Shown one piece after another: positions 18,365-27,666 of a stretch of DNA of 64,000 nt. The stretch lies in NCBI RefSeq assembly GCF_002836515.1, contig NZ_PJBC01000066.1, positions 62,001 to 126,000 on the forward strand, given 5' to 3'. This DNA comes from Pseudomonas sp. Choline-02u-1 (GTDB taxonomy: Bacteria; Pseudomonadota; Gammaproteobacteria; Pseudomonadales; Pseudomonadaceae). Position 1 is the stretch's first letter, and every line of letters begins with the position of its first letter. The translations under genes and the position numbers were made by a program. Below the pieces are notes generated by a model. That model did not search any database. It saw only the letters and a program-made list of their open reading frames with translations, and was not told the DNA's origin.

Positions 18365-18994
18365 ATGTACTGGACCGAATTCTTGACCGTGGCATTGATC
18401 CATTTGCTGGCCGTCGCCAGCCCCGGCCCGGACTTTGCGGTGGTCGTGCGCGAAAGCGTGACCCATGGGCGCCGCGCCGGCACCTGGACGGCCATGGGCG
18501 TGGGCACGGCGATTTTCCTGCATGTCGGTTATTCGCTGCTCGGCATCGGTCTGATCGTGTCGCAATCGATTGTGCTGTTCAATGCGCTGAAGTGGGCAGC
18601 AGCGGCTTATTTGCTGTACATCGGCTTCAAGGCGTTGCGCGCGCAGCCGGCGAAAACCGTCACCGATGATCTGCACAAGGAAGCCGGCGTGCGCACCGCG
18701 CGCGGTGCGTTCACCTCGGGCTTCGTCACCAACGGCCTGAACCCGAAAGCCACGCTGTTTTTTCTCTCGCTGTTCACCGTGGTGATCAATCCGCACACGC
18801 CGCTGGCTGTGCAGGCCGGTTACGGGGTGTACCTGGCGGTGGCGACGGCGTTCTGGTTTTGCCTGGTGGCGATGCTGTTCAGCCAACAGCGCGTGCGCGC
18901 CGGTTTTGCCCGCATGGGCCACTGGTTCGACCGCACCATGGGCGCGGTGTTGATTGCTCTCGGCGTGAAAATCGCGTTCACCGAAATGCACTGA
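18365..18994 (+). CDS. LysE/RhtB-family amino-acid exporter
   Basis: 209 residues with six predicted membrane segments. The N-terminal LLAVASPGPDFAVVVRESV is the signature of the RhtB branch of the LysE superfamily (homoserine/threonine and related amino acids). Other family marks are SGFVTNGLNPKATLFFLSLF. It sits in the inner membrane and exports amino acids; the actual substrate is not predictable. It is preceded by AAGAGGAG at 18350-18357. No LysR-type regulator is next to it. Confidence 0.92.
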   Translation: MYWTEFLTVALIHLLAVASPGPDFAVVVRESVTHGRRAGTWTAMGVGTAIFLHVGYSLLGIGLIVSQSIVLFNALKWAAAAYLLYIGFKALRAQPAKTVTDDLHKEAGVRTARGAFTSGFVTNGLNPKATLFFLSLFTVVINPHTPLAVQAGYGVYLAVATAFWFCLVAMLFSQQRVRAGFARMGHWFDRTMGAVLIALGVKIAFTEMH

Positions 18995-19012
18995 CCGCTA
19001 GGCATTTCTTTC

Positions 19013-19108
19013 TTGTAGGAGCTGACGAGTGCAACGAGGCTGCGATCTTTTGATCTTCTCTTTTCATCAATGAATCAAAAGATCGCAGCCTTCGGCAGCT
19101 CCTACAGG
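19013..19108. repeat. Mosaic REP-type inverted repeat (family B)
   Basis: The left arm reads GTAGGAGCTGACGAGTGCAA then CGAGGCTGCGATC, while the right arm is the standard GATCGCAGCCTTCGGCAGCT. The outer and inner ends pair but the middle does not. It looks like one arm was replaced by a different REP subtype. Confidence 0.85.
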
Positions 19109-19192
19109 TGCCATATTCCATTTTCTTGATACCTGGGATGCTGGCGCAAAGCTAGCATTTGTACGGCTCTGCAAATCATTCCTTTGGCTGAT

Positions 19193-19219
19193 TTGACTGT
19201 CATGCAGGCGCACTAGAGT
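19193..19219 (+). promoter_or_regulatory. Possible sigma70-type promoter of the acyl-CoA ligase
   Basis: TTGACT at 19193-19198 and TAGAGT at 19214-19219, 15 bases apart, shorter than ideal. It is the best candidate in the gap before the ligase. Confidence 0.35.
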
Positions 19220-19263
19220 ACGAATCTTTCCGCCAACACCGTGCAGTCAGAAAAGGGATTCTT

Positions 19264-20946
19264 ATGTTGCAGACTCGGGTCATTCCGCCGGCCGATGGGG
19301 CCTACCAGTATCCATTGCTGATCAAACGGCTGCTGATGTCTGGCGCCCGTTACGAGAAAACCCGCGAAATCATCTACCGCGACCAGCTGCGCTACAGCTA
19401 TCCGACCTTGATCGAACGCGTTGCGCGGTTGGCCAACGTGCTGACGGCGGCCGGGGTCAAGGCAGGTGACACCGTGGCGGTGATGGACTGGGACAGCCAC
19501 CGTTACCTGGAATGCATGTTTGCCATTCCGATGATCGGCGCGGTGATTCACACCATCAACGTACGCCTGTCGCCAGAGCAGATTCTTTACACCATGAACC
19601 ACGCCGAGGACCGCTTCGTGCTGGTCAACAGCGAGTTCGTCGGGCTGTATCAGAGCATCGCGCCGCAGCTGACCACGGTCGAGAAAACGTTACTGCTGAC
19701 CGATCTTGCGGAGAAAACCGCCGAGCTGCCGAACCTCGTCGGCGAATACGAGCAACTGCTGGCCGCTGCGAGCGCGCAATACGATTTCCAGGATTTCGAC
19801 GAAAACTCGGTCGCCACCACGTTCTACACCACCGGTACCACCGGCAACCCGAAAGGCGTGTATTTCACCCATCGGCAACTGGTGCTGCACACCATTGGCG
19901 TGGCGACGATCATGGGTTCGATCGACAGCGTGCGCTTGCTCGGCACCAGCGACGTCTACATGCCGATCACGCCGATGTTCCACGTTCACGCCTGGGGTTT
20001 GCCGTACGTCGCGACCATGCTCGGGCTCAAACAGGTCTATCCGGGGCGTTACGATCCGGAGTATCTGGTGGAGTTGTGGCGCAAGGAGAAGGTCACCTTC
20101 TCTCACTGCGTGCCGACCATCCTGCAGATGCTGCTCAACGCCAAAGCCGCCCAGGAAACCGATTTTGCCGGGTGGAAAATCGTCATTGGCGGCAGCGCGC
20201 TCAACCGCAGCCTCTACGAAAACGCCAAGTCGCGCGGCATTCAACTGACGGCCGCGTACGGCATGTCGGAAACCGGTCCGCTGGTGTCCTGCGCGCACCT
20301 TAATGACGAGCTGATGGCTGGCAGCGAGGACGAGCGCACCACTTACCGGATCAAGGCCGGCGTGCCGGGGCCGTTGGTCGAAGCGGCGATTGTCGACGGC
20401 GAGGGCAACTTCCTGCCGGCCGACGGCGAAACCCAGGGCGAGCTGGTGCTGCGCGCGCCGTGGCTGACCGAAGGTTATTTCAATGAACCGCAGAAGGGGG
20501 CCGAGCTCTGGGCCGGTGGCTGGCTGCACACCGGCGACGTCGCCACGCTCGACAGCATGGGCGTGATCGATATTCGTGATCGCATCAAGGACGTGATCAA
20601 GACCGGCGGCGAGTGGATCTCCTCCCTAGACCTCGAAGACCTCATCAGCCGCCACGCGGCGGTACGCGAAGTAGCAGTGGTGGGCATCGCCGATCCGCAG
20701 TGGGGCGAGCGCCCGTTTGCCTTGCTGGTGGTCCGCGAAGGGCATGTAATTGGCGCACGGGAACTGAAGGAACACCTCAAGCCATTCGTCGAGCTGGGGC
20801 ACCTGAGCAAGTGGGCGATTCCCAGCCAGATCGCCCTTGTTACCGAAATTCCCAAGACCAGTGTCGGCAAGCTCGACAAGAAGCGCATCCGCCTCGACAT
20901 CACCGAATGGCAAGCCAACAACAGCACCTTCCTTTCGACACTTTGA
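19264..20946 (+). CDS. Medium/long-chain fatty acid-CoA ligase
   Basis: 560 residues, ANL (AMP-forming) superfamily. The phosphate loop is YTTGTTGNPKG, followed by the adenylate-site motif AAYGMSETGPLVS, the hinge region HTGDVATLDSMGVIDIRDR, and the catalytic Lys near the end in PKTSVGKLDKKRIR. The overall sequence resembles AlkK-type medium-chain acyl-CoA synthetases. It activates free fatty acids for beta-oxidation or PHA synthesis. It heads a cluster with DUF1302, DUF1329 and a LuxR-type regulator, the same set I recall in P. putida (PP_0763-PP_0767). Confidence 0.9.
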   Translation: MLQTRVIPPADGAYQYPLLIKRLLMSGARYEKTREIIYRDQLRYSYPTLIERVARLANVLTAAGVKAGDTVAVMDWDSHRYLECMFAIPMIGAVIHTINVRLSPEQILYTMNHAEDRFVLVNSEFVGLYQSIAPQLTTVEKTLLLTDLAEKTAELPNLVGEYEQLLAAASAQYDFQDFDENSVATTFYTTGTTGNPKGVYFTHRQLVLHTIGVATIMGSIDSVRLLGTSDVYMPITPMFHVHAWGLPYVATMLGLKQVYPGRYDPEYLVELWRKEKVTFSHCVPTILQMLLNAKAAQETDFAGWKIVIGGSALNRSLYENAKSRGIQLTAAYGMSETGPLVSCAHLNDELMAGSEDERTTYRIKAGVPGPLVEAAIVDGEGNFLPADGETQGELVLRAPWLTEGYFNEPQKGAELWAGGWLHTGDVATLDSMGVIDIRDRIKDVIKTGGEWISSLDLEDLISRHAAVREVAVVGIADPQWGERPFALLVVREGHVIGARELKEHLKPFVELGHLSKWAIPSQIALVTEIPKTSVGKLDKKRIRLDITEWQANNSTFLSTL

Positions 20947-20952
20947 GTGTCT

Positions 20953-21000
20953 GCTGGCGCGCCGAAACCGGCGTGCCAGACCCACCAAGCAAGCGCTTGG
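20953..21000. promoter_or_regulatory. Two inverted repeats after the ligase stop
   Basis: TGGCGCGCCG-AAAC-CGGCGTGCCA (one mismatch) starts a few bases after the stop, followed by the perfect palindrome CAAGCGCTTG at 20990-20999. The first could be a weak terminator, but there is no T-run; the second looks like an operator. The rest of the 337-base gap to 21283 holds no gene. Confidence 0.4.
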
Positions 21001-21283
21001 CTTGTGAAATCGAAAAAATCAGCCATCCTTGCCGTGCCGACTTGTGTCGGACTGGCGAAAGGACTGTTCCAGAGTGGTTGGCGGCTGCAAATCACACTTT
21101 AGAGGGATCAAGCACTACCACCCGCTGGCTATAGTCCGCTCAAGGACTTTTTGAAAACGGAGCACACGCACTGAACGGGGCGAGCAACTCTGGAGCGATT
21201 TCGGGCAGCCCTGGCGCCCGGTCCTCCACAGCGTTTTTAAAAGTACTCACTGCCATAACAATAATGCACATGGAGTAGCGTCG

Positions 21284-23173
21284 ATGACCTCAGTAAACCA
21301 GTTCTGGCGCCGGGCGAAACTGCCTCTGGCGGTCAGCCTTGCCTCCTCGCTCGCCGGACCTGCATTCGGCGTCAGTTTCAACGTCGGTGAAATCGAAGGC
21401 CAGTTCGACTCGTCCCTGTCGATCGGTGCCAGTTGGTCTACTCAGAGCCCGAACAAGAACCTCATCGGCGTCAACAACGGCGGCCATGGCCTGTCGCAGA
21501 CCTCCGATGACGGTCACGCCAACTTCAAGAGTGGCGAAACCTTTTCGAAAATCTTCAAGGGCATCCATGACCTTGAATTGAAATACGGCGACACCGGCGT
21601 GTTCGTCCGTGGCAAGTACTGGTACGACTTCGAACTGAAGGACGAGAGCCGCCAGTTCAAGGACATCAGCGACAGCAACCGCAAAGAGGGCGCCAAGTCC
21701 TCCGGCGGGCAGATCCTCGACGCCTTCGTCTACCACAACTATGCGATTGCCGATCAGCCGGGCTCCGTGCGTCTGGGCAAACAGGTCGTGAGCTGGGGTG
21801 AAAGTACCTTCATCGGCGGCGGCATCAACTCGATCAACCCGATCGACGTCTCCGCGTTCCGTCGCCCAGGCGCCGAGATCAAGGAAGGCCTGATTCCGGT
21901 CAACATGTTCTACGTGTCGCAGAGCCTCACCGATAACCTCTCGGCCGAAGCGTTCTATCAACTGGAATGGGATCAGACCGTCGTCGACAACTGCGGCACC
22001 TTCTTCTCCCAGCCGGACATCGTTGCCGACGGTTGCGACAACAATCTGCGCGTGCTGAACAAACGTTCGCAGATTCCGGCCATTGCTCTGGGGCCATTGG
22101 CCAATGCCGGCGTCGATGTGAACCAGGAAGGTGTCCTGGTGCGCCGAGGGCCGGACCGCGACGCACGTGACAGCGGTCAGTGGGGCGCCTCCCTCAAATA
22201 CATGTTCGAGCCACTCGACACCGAGTTCGGCGCCTACTTCATGAACTACCACAGCCGTGCGCCGATCTTCAGCGCCACCGGCGCACCGCAGTCGGTCTAC
22301 AACAGTGCCGCCGCGTTGCCGGGGCCGTTCGCCGCGCTCGCGCCGCTGCTGGTGGCGGGCAACTCCAATTACTTCATCGAATATCCTGAAGACATTCGTC
22401 TCTACGGTCTGAGCTTCTCCACCACCCTGCCTACCGGTACGGCGTGGAGCGGTGAGATCAGCTACCGTCCGAACGCGCCGGTGCAATTGAACTCCACCGA
22501 CATCCTGTTTGCCGGCGTACGTCCACTGGGCGGTGCACTGACCAACGCTTCGCTGCTGACCGGCGTGCCGGGTCAGGATCTGCATGGCTACGAGCGCAAG
22601 GAAATCACCCAACTGCAAACGACCTTCACGCACTTCTTCGATCAGGTCATGGGCGCCAGCCGTCTGACCCTCGTCGGTGAAGTCGGCGCGACCTACGTCG
22701 GTGGCCTGGAAAGCCGTTCCGACAAGCGTTATGGCCGCGATCCGGTCTACGGTCCGGGTGAGTTGCCGGCCACTGGCACAGTCGATACCTGCGCCAACAT
22801 CCTTAACGCCAGCACCATCAACGGCGCAGGCCCTGGTTCGCCGCAAAACAATCGCAGCCGCAATTGCGACAACGACGGTTTCACCACCTCGATGTCGTGG
22901 GGCTACCGTGGTCGTGCCATCTGGGAATACAACGACGTGTTTGCCGGTGTGAACCTCAAGCCGAACGTGGCCTGGTCCCACGACGTCAGCGGTTACTCGC
23001 CAGGCCCTGGCGGCAACTTCGAAGAAGGTCGCAAGGCGGTCAGCCTGGGCGTCGATGCCGAATACCAGAACACCTACACCGCGAGCCTGGCTTACACCAA
23101 TTTCTTCGATGGCAAGTACACCACCGTGGATGACCGCGACTTCGTGGCGCTCAGCTTCGGCGTGAACTTCTAA
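21284..23173 (+). CDS. DUF1302 family outer-membrane-like protein
   Basis: 629 residues. A signal peptide ends near residue 29 (LASSLAGPAFG, then VSFNVGEIEGQ). The mature protein is rich in alternating, aromatic-bordered beta strands and ends in VALSFGVNF, with a terminal Phe as in outer-membrane beta-barrels. DUF1302 proteins are found next to DUF1329 proteins in Pseudomonas lipid and hydrocarbon gene clusters; the mechanism is unknown. A porin-like or lipid-uptake role at the outer membrane is inference. It is followed 27 bases later by the DUF1329 gene. Confidence 0.88.
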   Translation: MTSVNQFWRRAKLPLAVSLASSLAGPAFGVSFNVGEIEGQFDSSLSIGASWSTQSPNKNLIGVNNGGHGLSQTSDDGHANFKSGETFSKIFKGIHDLELKYGDTGVFVRGKYWYDFELKDESRQFKDISDSNRKEGAKSSGGQILDAFVYHNYAIADQPGSVRLGKQVVSWGESTFIGGGINSINPIDVSAFRRPGAEIKEGLIPVNMFYVSQSLTDNLSAEAFYQLEWDQTVVDNCGTFFSQPDIVADGCDNNLRVLNKRSQIPAIALGPLANAGVDVNQEGVLVRRGPDRDARDSGQWGASLKYMFEPLDTEFGAYFMNYHSRAPIFSATGAPQSVYNSAAALPGPFAALAPLLVAGNSNYFIEYPEDIRLYGLSFSTTLPTGTAWSGEISYRPNAPVQLNSTDILFAGVRPLGGALTNASLLTGVPGQDLHGYERKEITQLQTTFTHFFDQVMGASRLTLVGEVGATYVGGLESRSDKRYGRDPVYGPGELPATGTVDTCANILNASTINGAGPGSPQNNRSRNCDNDGFTTSMSWGYRGRAIWEYNDVFAGVNLKPNVAWSHDVSGYSPGPGGNFEEGRKAVSLGVDAEYQNTYTASLAYTNFFDGKYTTVDDRDFVALSFGVNF

Positions 23174-23200
23174 GCACTGCATTTCAGGACGAACGAATTT

Positions 23201-24565
23201 ATGAAAATAACAAAGAGTCTGTTCCACGCCGGTGTTCTGGGTCTGTCGCTGCTTGCGACCAGCGTCATGGCGGCGGTGCCTGCTGCCGAAGCGGATAAAC
23301 TGGGCAAGAGCCTGACGCCGATGGGCGCGGAAATGGCGGGTAATGCCGATGGTTCGATCCCGGCCTGGAAACCGCTGCCGAAAAATGCCGGCAGCGTCGA
23401 CAGCAAGGGCTTCCTGTCCAACCCTTACGCCAGTGAGCAGCCGCTGTTCACCATCACAGCCAAGGATGTCGACAAGTACAAGGACAAGCTTGCCCCGGGC
23501 CAGTACGCGATGTTCAAGCGCTACCCGGAAACCTTCAAGATGCCGGTCTATCCGTCCCATCGCGGCGCCACCGTGCCGGATAACGTGTTCGCGGCCATCA
23601 AGAAGAACGCCACCAGCACCAACCTGGTGTCGGGCGGCAACGGTCTGGAAAACTTCGATACCGCCGTGCCGTTCCCGATTCCGAAAACCGGTGTGGAAGT
23701 GATCTGGAACCACATCACCCGCTATCGTGGCGGCAGCGTGACCCGTCTGGTGACCCAGGCCACGCCGCAACCGAACGGCTCGTACAGCCTGGTCTACTTC
23801 CAGGATCAGTTCGTGTTCCGCGACAAGATGAAGGACTACGATCCGGCGAACCCGGGCAACATCCTGTTCTACTTCAAGCAGAAAGTGACCGCGCCGGCGC
23901 GTCTGGCCGGTGGCGTTCTGTTGGTGCACGAAACTCTCGATCAGGTGAAAGAGCCGCGTTCGGCATGGGTCTACAACGCCGGTCAGCGCCGCGTGCGTCG
24001 TGCACCGCAAGTGTCATATGACGGCCCGGGTACTGCCGCCGACGGCCTGCGTACCTCTGACAACCTCGACATGTACAACGGTGCTCCGGATCGTTACGAC
24101 TGGAAGCTCGAAGGCAAGAAAGAGATGTACATCGCTTCCGACAGCTACAAGCTCGACGATCCGAAGCTCAAGTACTCGGACATCATCAAGGCCGGTCACA
24201 TCAACCAGGACCTGGCACGTTACGAGCTGCGCCGCGTCTGGCATGTCGTCGCGACCCTGAAGGAAGGTCAGCGCCATATCTACGCCAAGCGTGACTTCTA
24301 CATCGACGAGGACACCTGGCAAGCAGCGGTGATCGACCACTACGACGGTCGTGGCCAACTGTGGCGCGTAGCCGAGGCGCATGCCGAGAACTACTACGAC
24401 AAGCAAGTGCCGTGGTACGCCCTCGAAACCCTCTACGACCTGCAGTCCGGCCGTTACCTGGCACTGGGCATGAAGAACGAAGAGAAGCAGGCGTATGACT
24501 TCGGCTTCACCGCCACCACCAGCGACTTCACCCCGGCGGCTCTGCGTCAGGACGGTGTTCGCTAA
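23201..24565 (+). CDS. DUF1329 family exported protein
   Basis: 454 residues with a Sec signal peptide (about 1-24, LLATSVMAAVPA). The body holds GAEMAGNADGSIPAWKP, typical of DUF1329. The fold is thought to be LolA/LolB-like, with a large cavity for lipid, so a periplasmic lipid carrier is plausible but unproven. It shares an operon with the DUF1302 barrel upstream, which suggests the pair moves a hydrophobic ligand. A strong terminator follows 32 bases after the stop. Confidence 0.88.
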   Translation: MKITKSLFHAGVLGLSLLATSVMAAVPAAEADKLGKSLTPMGAEMAGNADGSIPAWKPLPKNAGSVDSKGFLSNPYASEQPLFTITAKDVDKYKDKLAPGQYAMFKRYPETFKMPVYPSHRGATVPDNVFAAIKKNATSTNLVSGGNGLENFDTAVPFPIPKTGVEVIWNHITRYRGGSVTRLVTQATPQPNGSYSLVYFQDQFVFRDKMKDYDPANPGNILFYFKQKVTAPARLAGGVLLVHETLDQVKEPRSAWVYNAGQRRVRRAPQVSYDGPGTAADGLRTSDNLDMYNGAPDRYDWKLEGKKEMYIASDSYKLDDPKLKYSDIIKAGHINQDLARYELRRVWHVVATLKEGQRHIYAKRDFYIDEDTWQAAVIDHYDGRGQLWRVAEAHAENYYDKQVPWYALETLYDLQSGRYLALGMKNEEKQAYDFGFTATTSDFTPAALRQDGVR

Positions 24566-24596
24566 ACCTGCGTAAACCCGAGGCAGCATCCTCGTG

Positions 24597-24628
24597 AAAA
24601 CGCCCCGACCGGTTCGGGGCGTTTTTTT
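24597..24628 (+). terminator. Rho-independent terminator after the DUF1329 gene
   Basis: AAAACGCCCCGA-CCGG-TTCGGGGCGTTTTTTT: GC-rich stem with an A-run before and a seven-T run after. Confidence 0.93.
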
Positions 24629-24654
24629 GCGTGCGGCTTGCGCCGCACCGCTCA

Positions 24655-24747
24655 TGTAGGAGCTGCCGAAGGCTGCGATCTTTTGACTTTGCCTTTGCAA
24701 CAGCAAAAGCGAGATCAAAAGATCGCAGCCTTCGGCAGCTCCTACAG
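24655..24747. repeat. REP-type inverted repeat (family B)
   Basis: TGTAGGAGCTGCCGAAGGCT through CTTTTGA at 24655-24686, and the reverse complement at about 24714-24747, just after the terminator. Confidence 0.9.
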
Positions 24748-24870
24748 GGAAGGCGGGTGGATGTAGCCTTTTTGTAGCCATTTGTAGCAGCAACCTTCAT
24801 AACCGGTTCGATTAAGGCTAGGCTGCGGACATCTGCAACGCCGCCAATCGCCTTCGAACAAGAGCCGGCC

Positions 24871-27606
24871 ATGACTGATCTGTCCCCACTTCCGGGTCCC
24901 GCAAGCATTACCGTCGCCGCACTGGACGGGCGTTTTTTCCGCCCGCCGCTGCCTGACGGCTATGTTCTGCGACCGCGCCTTTGCCAGCGCCTGCAGGCCG
25001 GGCTCGGTGGGCGGTTGCTGTTGGTCAGCGCCCCGGCCGGGTTCGGCAAGAGTTCGCTGGCAGTGGAGTTCTGTCAGAGTCTGCCGGCGCATTGGCAAAG
25101 TCTCTGGCTGGGTCTGAGTCCGCGAGACAGCGATCCGGGGCGGTTTCTTGAACGCTTGCTTGAAGGTCTGCAAGACTATTTTCCCGCGTTGGGCGCGGGC
25201 GCTCTCGGGCTGTTAAAAATGCGTCAGCGCCATCAGCCGTTTGCCTTCGAAGAGTGGCTCGACGGACTGCTCGATGAGCTGGCGCTGCATCTCGATCCTG
25301 CTGCGCCGTTGCTGCTGGTGCTCGACGACTACCACCTTGCCCAGGGGCCAGTGCTGGATCGTTGCCTGCAATTTTTTCTCAATCATCTTCCCGATGGCCT
25401 GCTGGTGATGGTCACCAGCCGCCAGCGCCCGGACTGGCATCTGGCGCGTTTGCGCCTGTCGCGGCAGTTGCTTGAGTTGCACGAACAGGATTTGCGCCTG
25501 ACCCACGACGAAGCACTGACCTTGCTTGATCGCCACAGCAGCTCACTGCGCGGCGAAGCGCTGGAAAACCTGATCCAGCGCAGCGAAGGCTGGGTCGCCG
25601 GCCTGCGCTTCTGGCTGCTGGCGGCGTCCGAAGCGGGCAACGATGCCGCGCTGCCGCAAGCGCTGAATGGCGGCGAAGGCCTGATTCGCGACTATCTGCT
25701 CGAAGAGGTCATCGATTGCCTGCCCGCCGAAGTGCAATCGTTTCTCTACGAAACCGCCCCGCAGGAACGCTTTTGCAGCGAACTGTGCGACGCCGTCCGC
25801 GAAGCCCACGACAGCGCCGAGATCCTGCGCTTTCTGCTTGCCCATCAGGTTTTCCTGGTGCCGCTGGACGAGCACGGCCACTGGTATCGTTATCACCATC
25901 TGTTTTCTGACTTGTTGCGCAGTCGGCCGATCGCGCAGGCGATGGTGCCGACCGCCTCCCTGCATTTGCGCGCCTGCCGCTGGTTCAATGCCCAGGGCTT
26001 GCTCGACGAAGCGGTGGAGCAGGCCTTGCGCGCCGGGCATCTGGATGTCGCGGCGAACCTGGTACAGAACCTGTCCGAGGAACAACTGCTTGCCGAGCAG
26101 AACGTCGGCATGCTGTTGCGCTGGAAAATGGACTTGCCCGACAGCCTGCTGATCAGTACGCCACGGCTGATCGTGCTCTACAGCTGGGCACTGGGCCTGG
26201 CCTGTCAGCTCGATGCTGCCGAAGAGCTGGCCAGCCATTTGAGCCGCTTCCTGCCGGCGCCTTCTGCTACCGCGCAGAAATCGATGCTGGCGCAATGGCT
26301 GGCGCTGAGCGGGATCATTGCCCGCGGGCGCGGCCATCGCGAATTGACGCTGCGCTATTGCAGCGAAGCGTTGGAGAGCCTGCCGGCCAAGCGCTATGGC
26401 CAGCGCCTGATGTGCTTGTCGACGCTGTCCAATCTGGCGATCGCCGACGGTGATTTATGGCGCGCCCGTGGCTTGAACCGTGAATCCCTTGAGCTGGCGC
26501 AACGGGTTGGCAATCCCTTGTTCGAAGCGCTGGCGCATTACGACCGTGCCCGGGTTTTACAGTCGCGTGGCGAAATATTGCGAGCGCTTGATGAGGTGCA
26601 TCAGGGCCTGGAGCGCTTGCGTGGATTGTCGCCGCAACGACTCTACGCCGTGCGCGCGCGGTTGACGCTGTACGAGGGTTTTCTGCTGGCAATGCGTCTG
26701 CAGCCTCAGGCTGCACGCGTGCGTCTGCTGGCGGGGATTGGCGAAGCGCGGGCCTGTCGTGACATCAGCGTGCTGATCGGTCACTGCGTGATCGCCCGCC
26801 TGGATGGCGCCAGTGGCGAGTTCGCCAAGGCCTTTGCCGAGCTTGCCGAAGCCGAACGCCTGATGCACATCTGGGACGTGCCGCCGATCTACTATCTGGC
26901 GATGATCACCCTGGTCAAATGCGAGCTATGGCTGGCCCAGGGCCGCATCGATCTCGCCGAAGCGTGGCTCGCGCGACTGGGTCAGACCTATACCGGCGAA
27001 CACGCTGCCGCACCGCCAGAGTTTCATCCACAGCTGCCACTGCACGTGGAGCTGCAACAGGCGCTGCTCGATGTGATTCAGGGGCAGCCGATGCTCGCCG
27101 AAGGGCGCTTGAACGTGTTGCATGAAAACGGCCAGCTGACCGGGCGCCAGTTGCTCAGTGTGATGGCGTTGACGCAGAAGGTGGCGCTATTGCTGTCGAG
27201 CGGACGAGAGCTCGAGGCGCGCAAAACCTTGAATTTGGCGCTGGAAGCCGCTGCAGGCGGTGTCTATCAACCTTTTGATGCACTGCTCAGAAGCCATGCC
27301 GACTGGTTGCGAGGGCAATTGCAGGCGCTCACTTGCAACGCGGTCAGCCAGCAATTGCTCACGCATTTTCCAACGGTTGCTCCGCGCCCGAGCGGGGAAA
27401 GCTCAGCGACCGAACAACTCAGCAGCCGTGAGTTGGCAGTACTGCGCCTGATTGCTCAGGGCTGTTCGAATCAGGAAATCAGCGAGCAGTTGTTCATTTC
27501 CCTGCACACCGTGAAAACCCACGCCAGCCACATCAACAGCAAGCTCGGGGTCGAGCGGCGTACGCAGGCGGTGGCGCGGGCGAAGGCGTTGGGGTTATTG
27601 CTTTAG
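24871..27606 (+). CDS. MalT-like LuxR-family transcriptional regulator (LAL type)
   Basis: 911 residues. The N-terminal nucleotide-binding site is VSAPAGFGKSSLAVEF (near 52-67) and Walker B is LLLVLDDYHL (near 150). A long helical-repeat sensor region follows, then a C-terminal LuxR-type helix-turn-helix with LSSRELAVLRLIAQGCSN and EISEQLFISLHTVKTHAS. This is the layout of MalT-type regulators that bind an inducer and ATP before activating sigma70 promoters. Its place after the ligase/DUF1302/DUF1329 genes suggests it controls them, possibly in response to a fatty acid or alcohol. Confidence 0.93.
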   Translation: MTDLSPLPGPASITVAALDGRFFRPPLPDGYVLRPRLCQRLQAGLGGRLLLVSAPAGFGKSSLAVEFCQSLPAHWQSLWLGLSPRDSDPGRFLERLLEGLQDYFPALGAGALGLLKMRQRHQPFAFEEWLDGLLDELALHLDPAAPLLLVLDDYHLAQGPVLDRCLQFFLNHLPDGLLVMVTSRQRPDWHLARLRLSRQLLELHEQDLRLTHDEALTLLDRHSSSLRGEALENLIQRSEGWVAGLRFWLLAASEAGNDAALPQALNGGEGLIRDYLLEEVIDCLPAEVQSFLYETAPQERFCSELCDAVREAHDSAEILRFLLAHQVFLVPLDEHGHWYRYHHLFSDLLRSRPIAQAMVPTASLHLRACRWFNAQGLLDEAVEQALRAGHLDVAANLVQNLSEEQLLAEQNVGMLLRWKMDLPDSLLISTPRLIVLYSWALGLACQLDAAEELASHLSRFLPAPSATAQKSMLAQWLALSGIIARGRGHRELTLRYCSEALESLPAKRYGQRLMCLSTLSNLAIADGDLWRARGLNRESLELAQRVGNPLFEALAHYDRARVLQSRGEILRALDEVHQGLERLRGLSPQRLYAVRARLTLYEGFLLAMRLQPQAARVRLLAGIGEARACRDISVLIGHCVIARLDGASGEFAKAFAELAEAERLMHIWDVPPIYYLAMITLVKCELWLAQGRIDLAEAWLARLGQTYTGEHAAAPPEFHPQLPLHVELQQALLDVIQGQPMLAEGRLNVLHENGQLTGRQLLSVMALTQKVALLLSSGRELEARKTLNLALEAAAGGVYQPFDALLRSHADWLRGQLQALTCNAVSQQLLTHFPTVAPRPSGESSATEQLSSRELAVLRLIAQGCSNQEISEQLFISLHTVKTHASHINSKLGVERRTQAVARAKALGLLL

Positions 27607-27666
27607 CAACGGTAAAATTTGCCATCGGCCGTTGCCAACGGTGTTTAACCTGCCCAGGATTTTTCC

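Noticed and set aside
21290-24010. A 906-codon open frame antisense to the DUF1302 and DUF1329 genes
   Set aside because: It mirrors two well-supported genes with signal peptides and family motifs. Its translation is rich in Arg, His and Val with no domain, as expected of antisense frames in GC-rich DNA.
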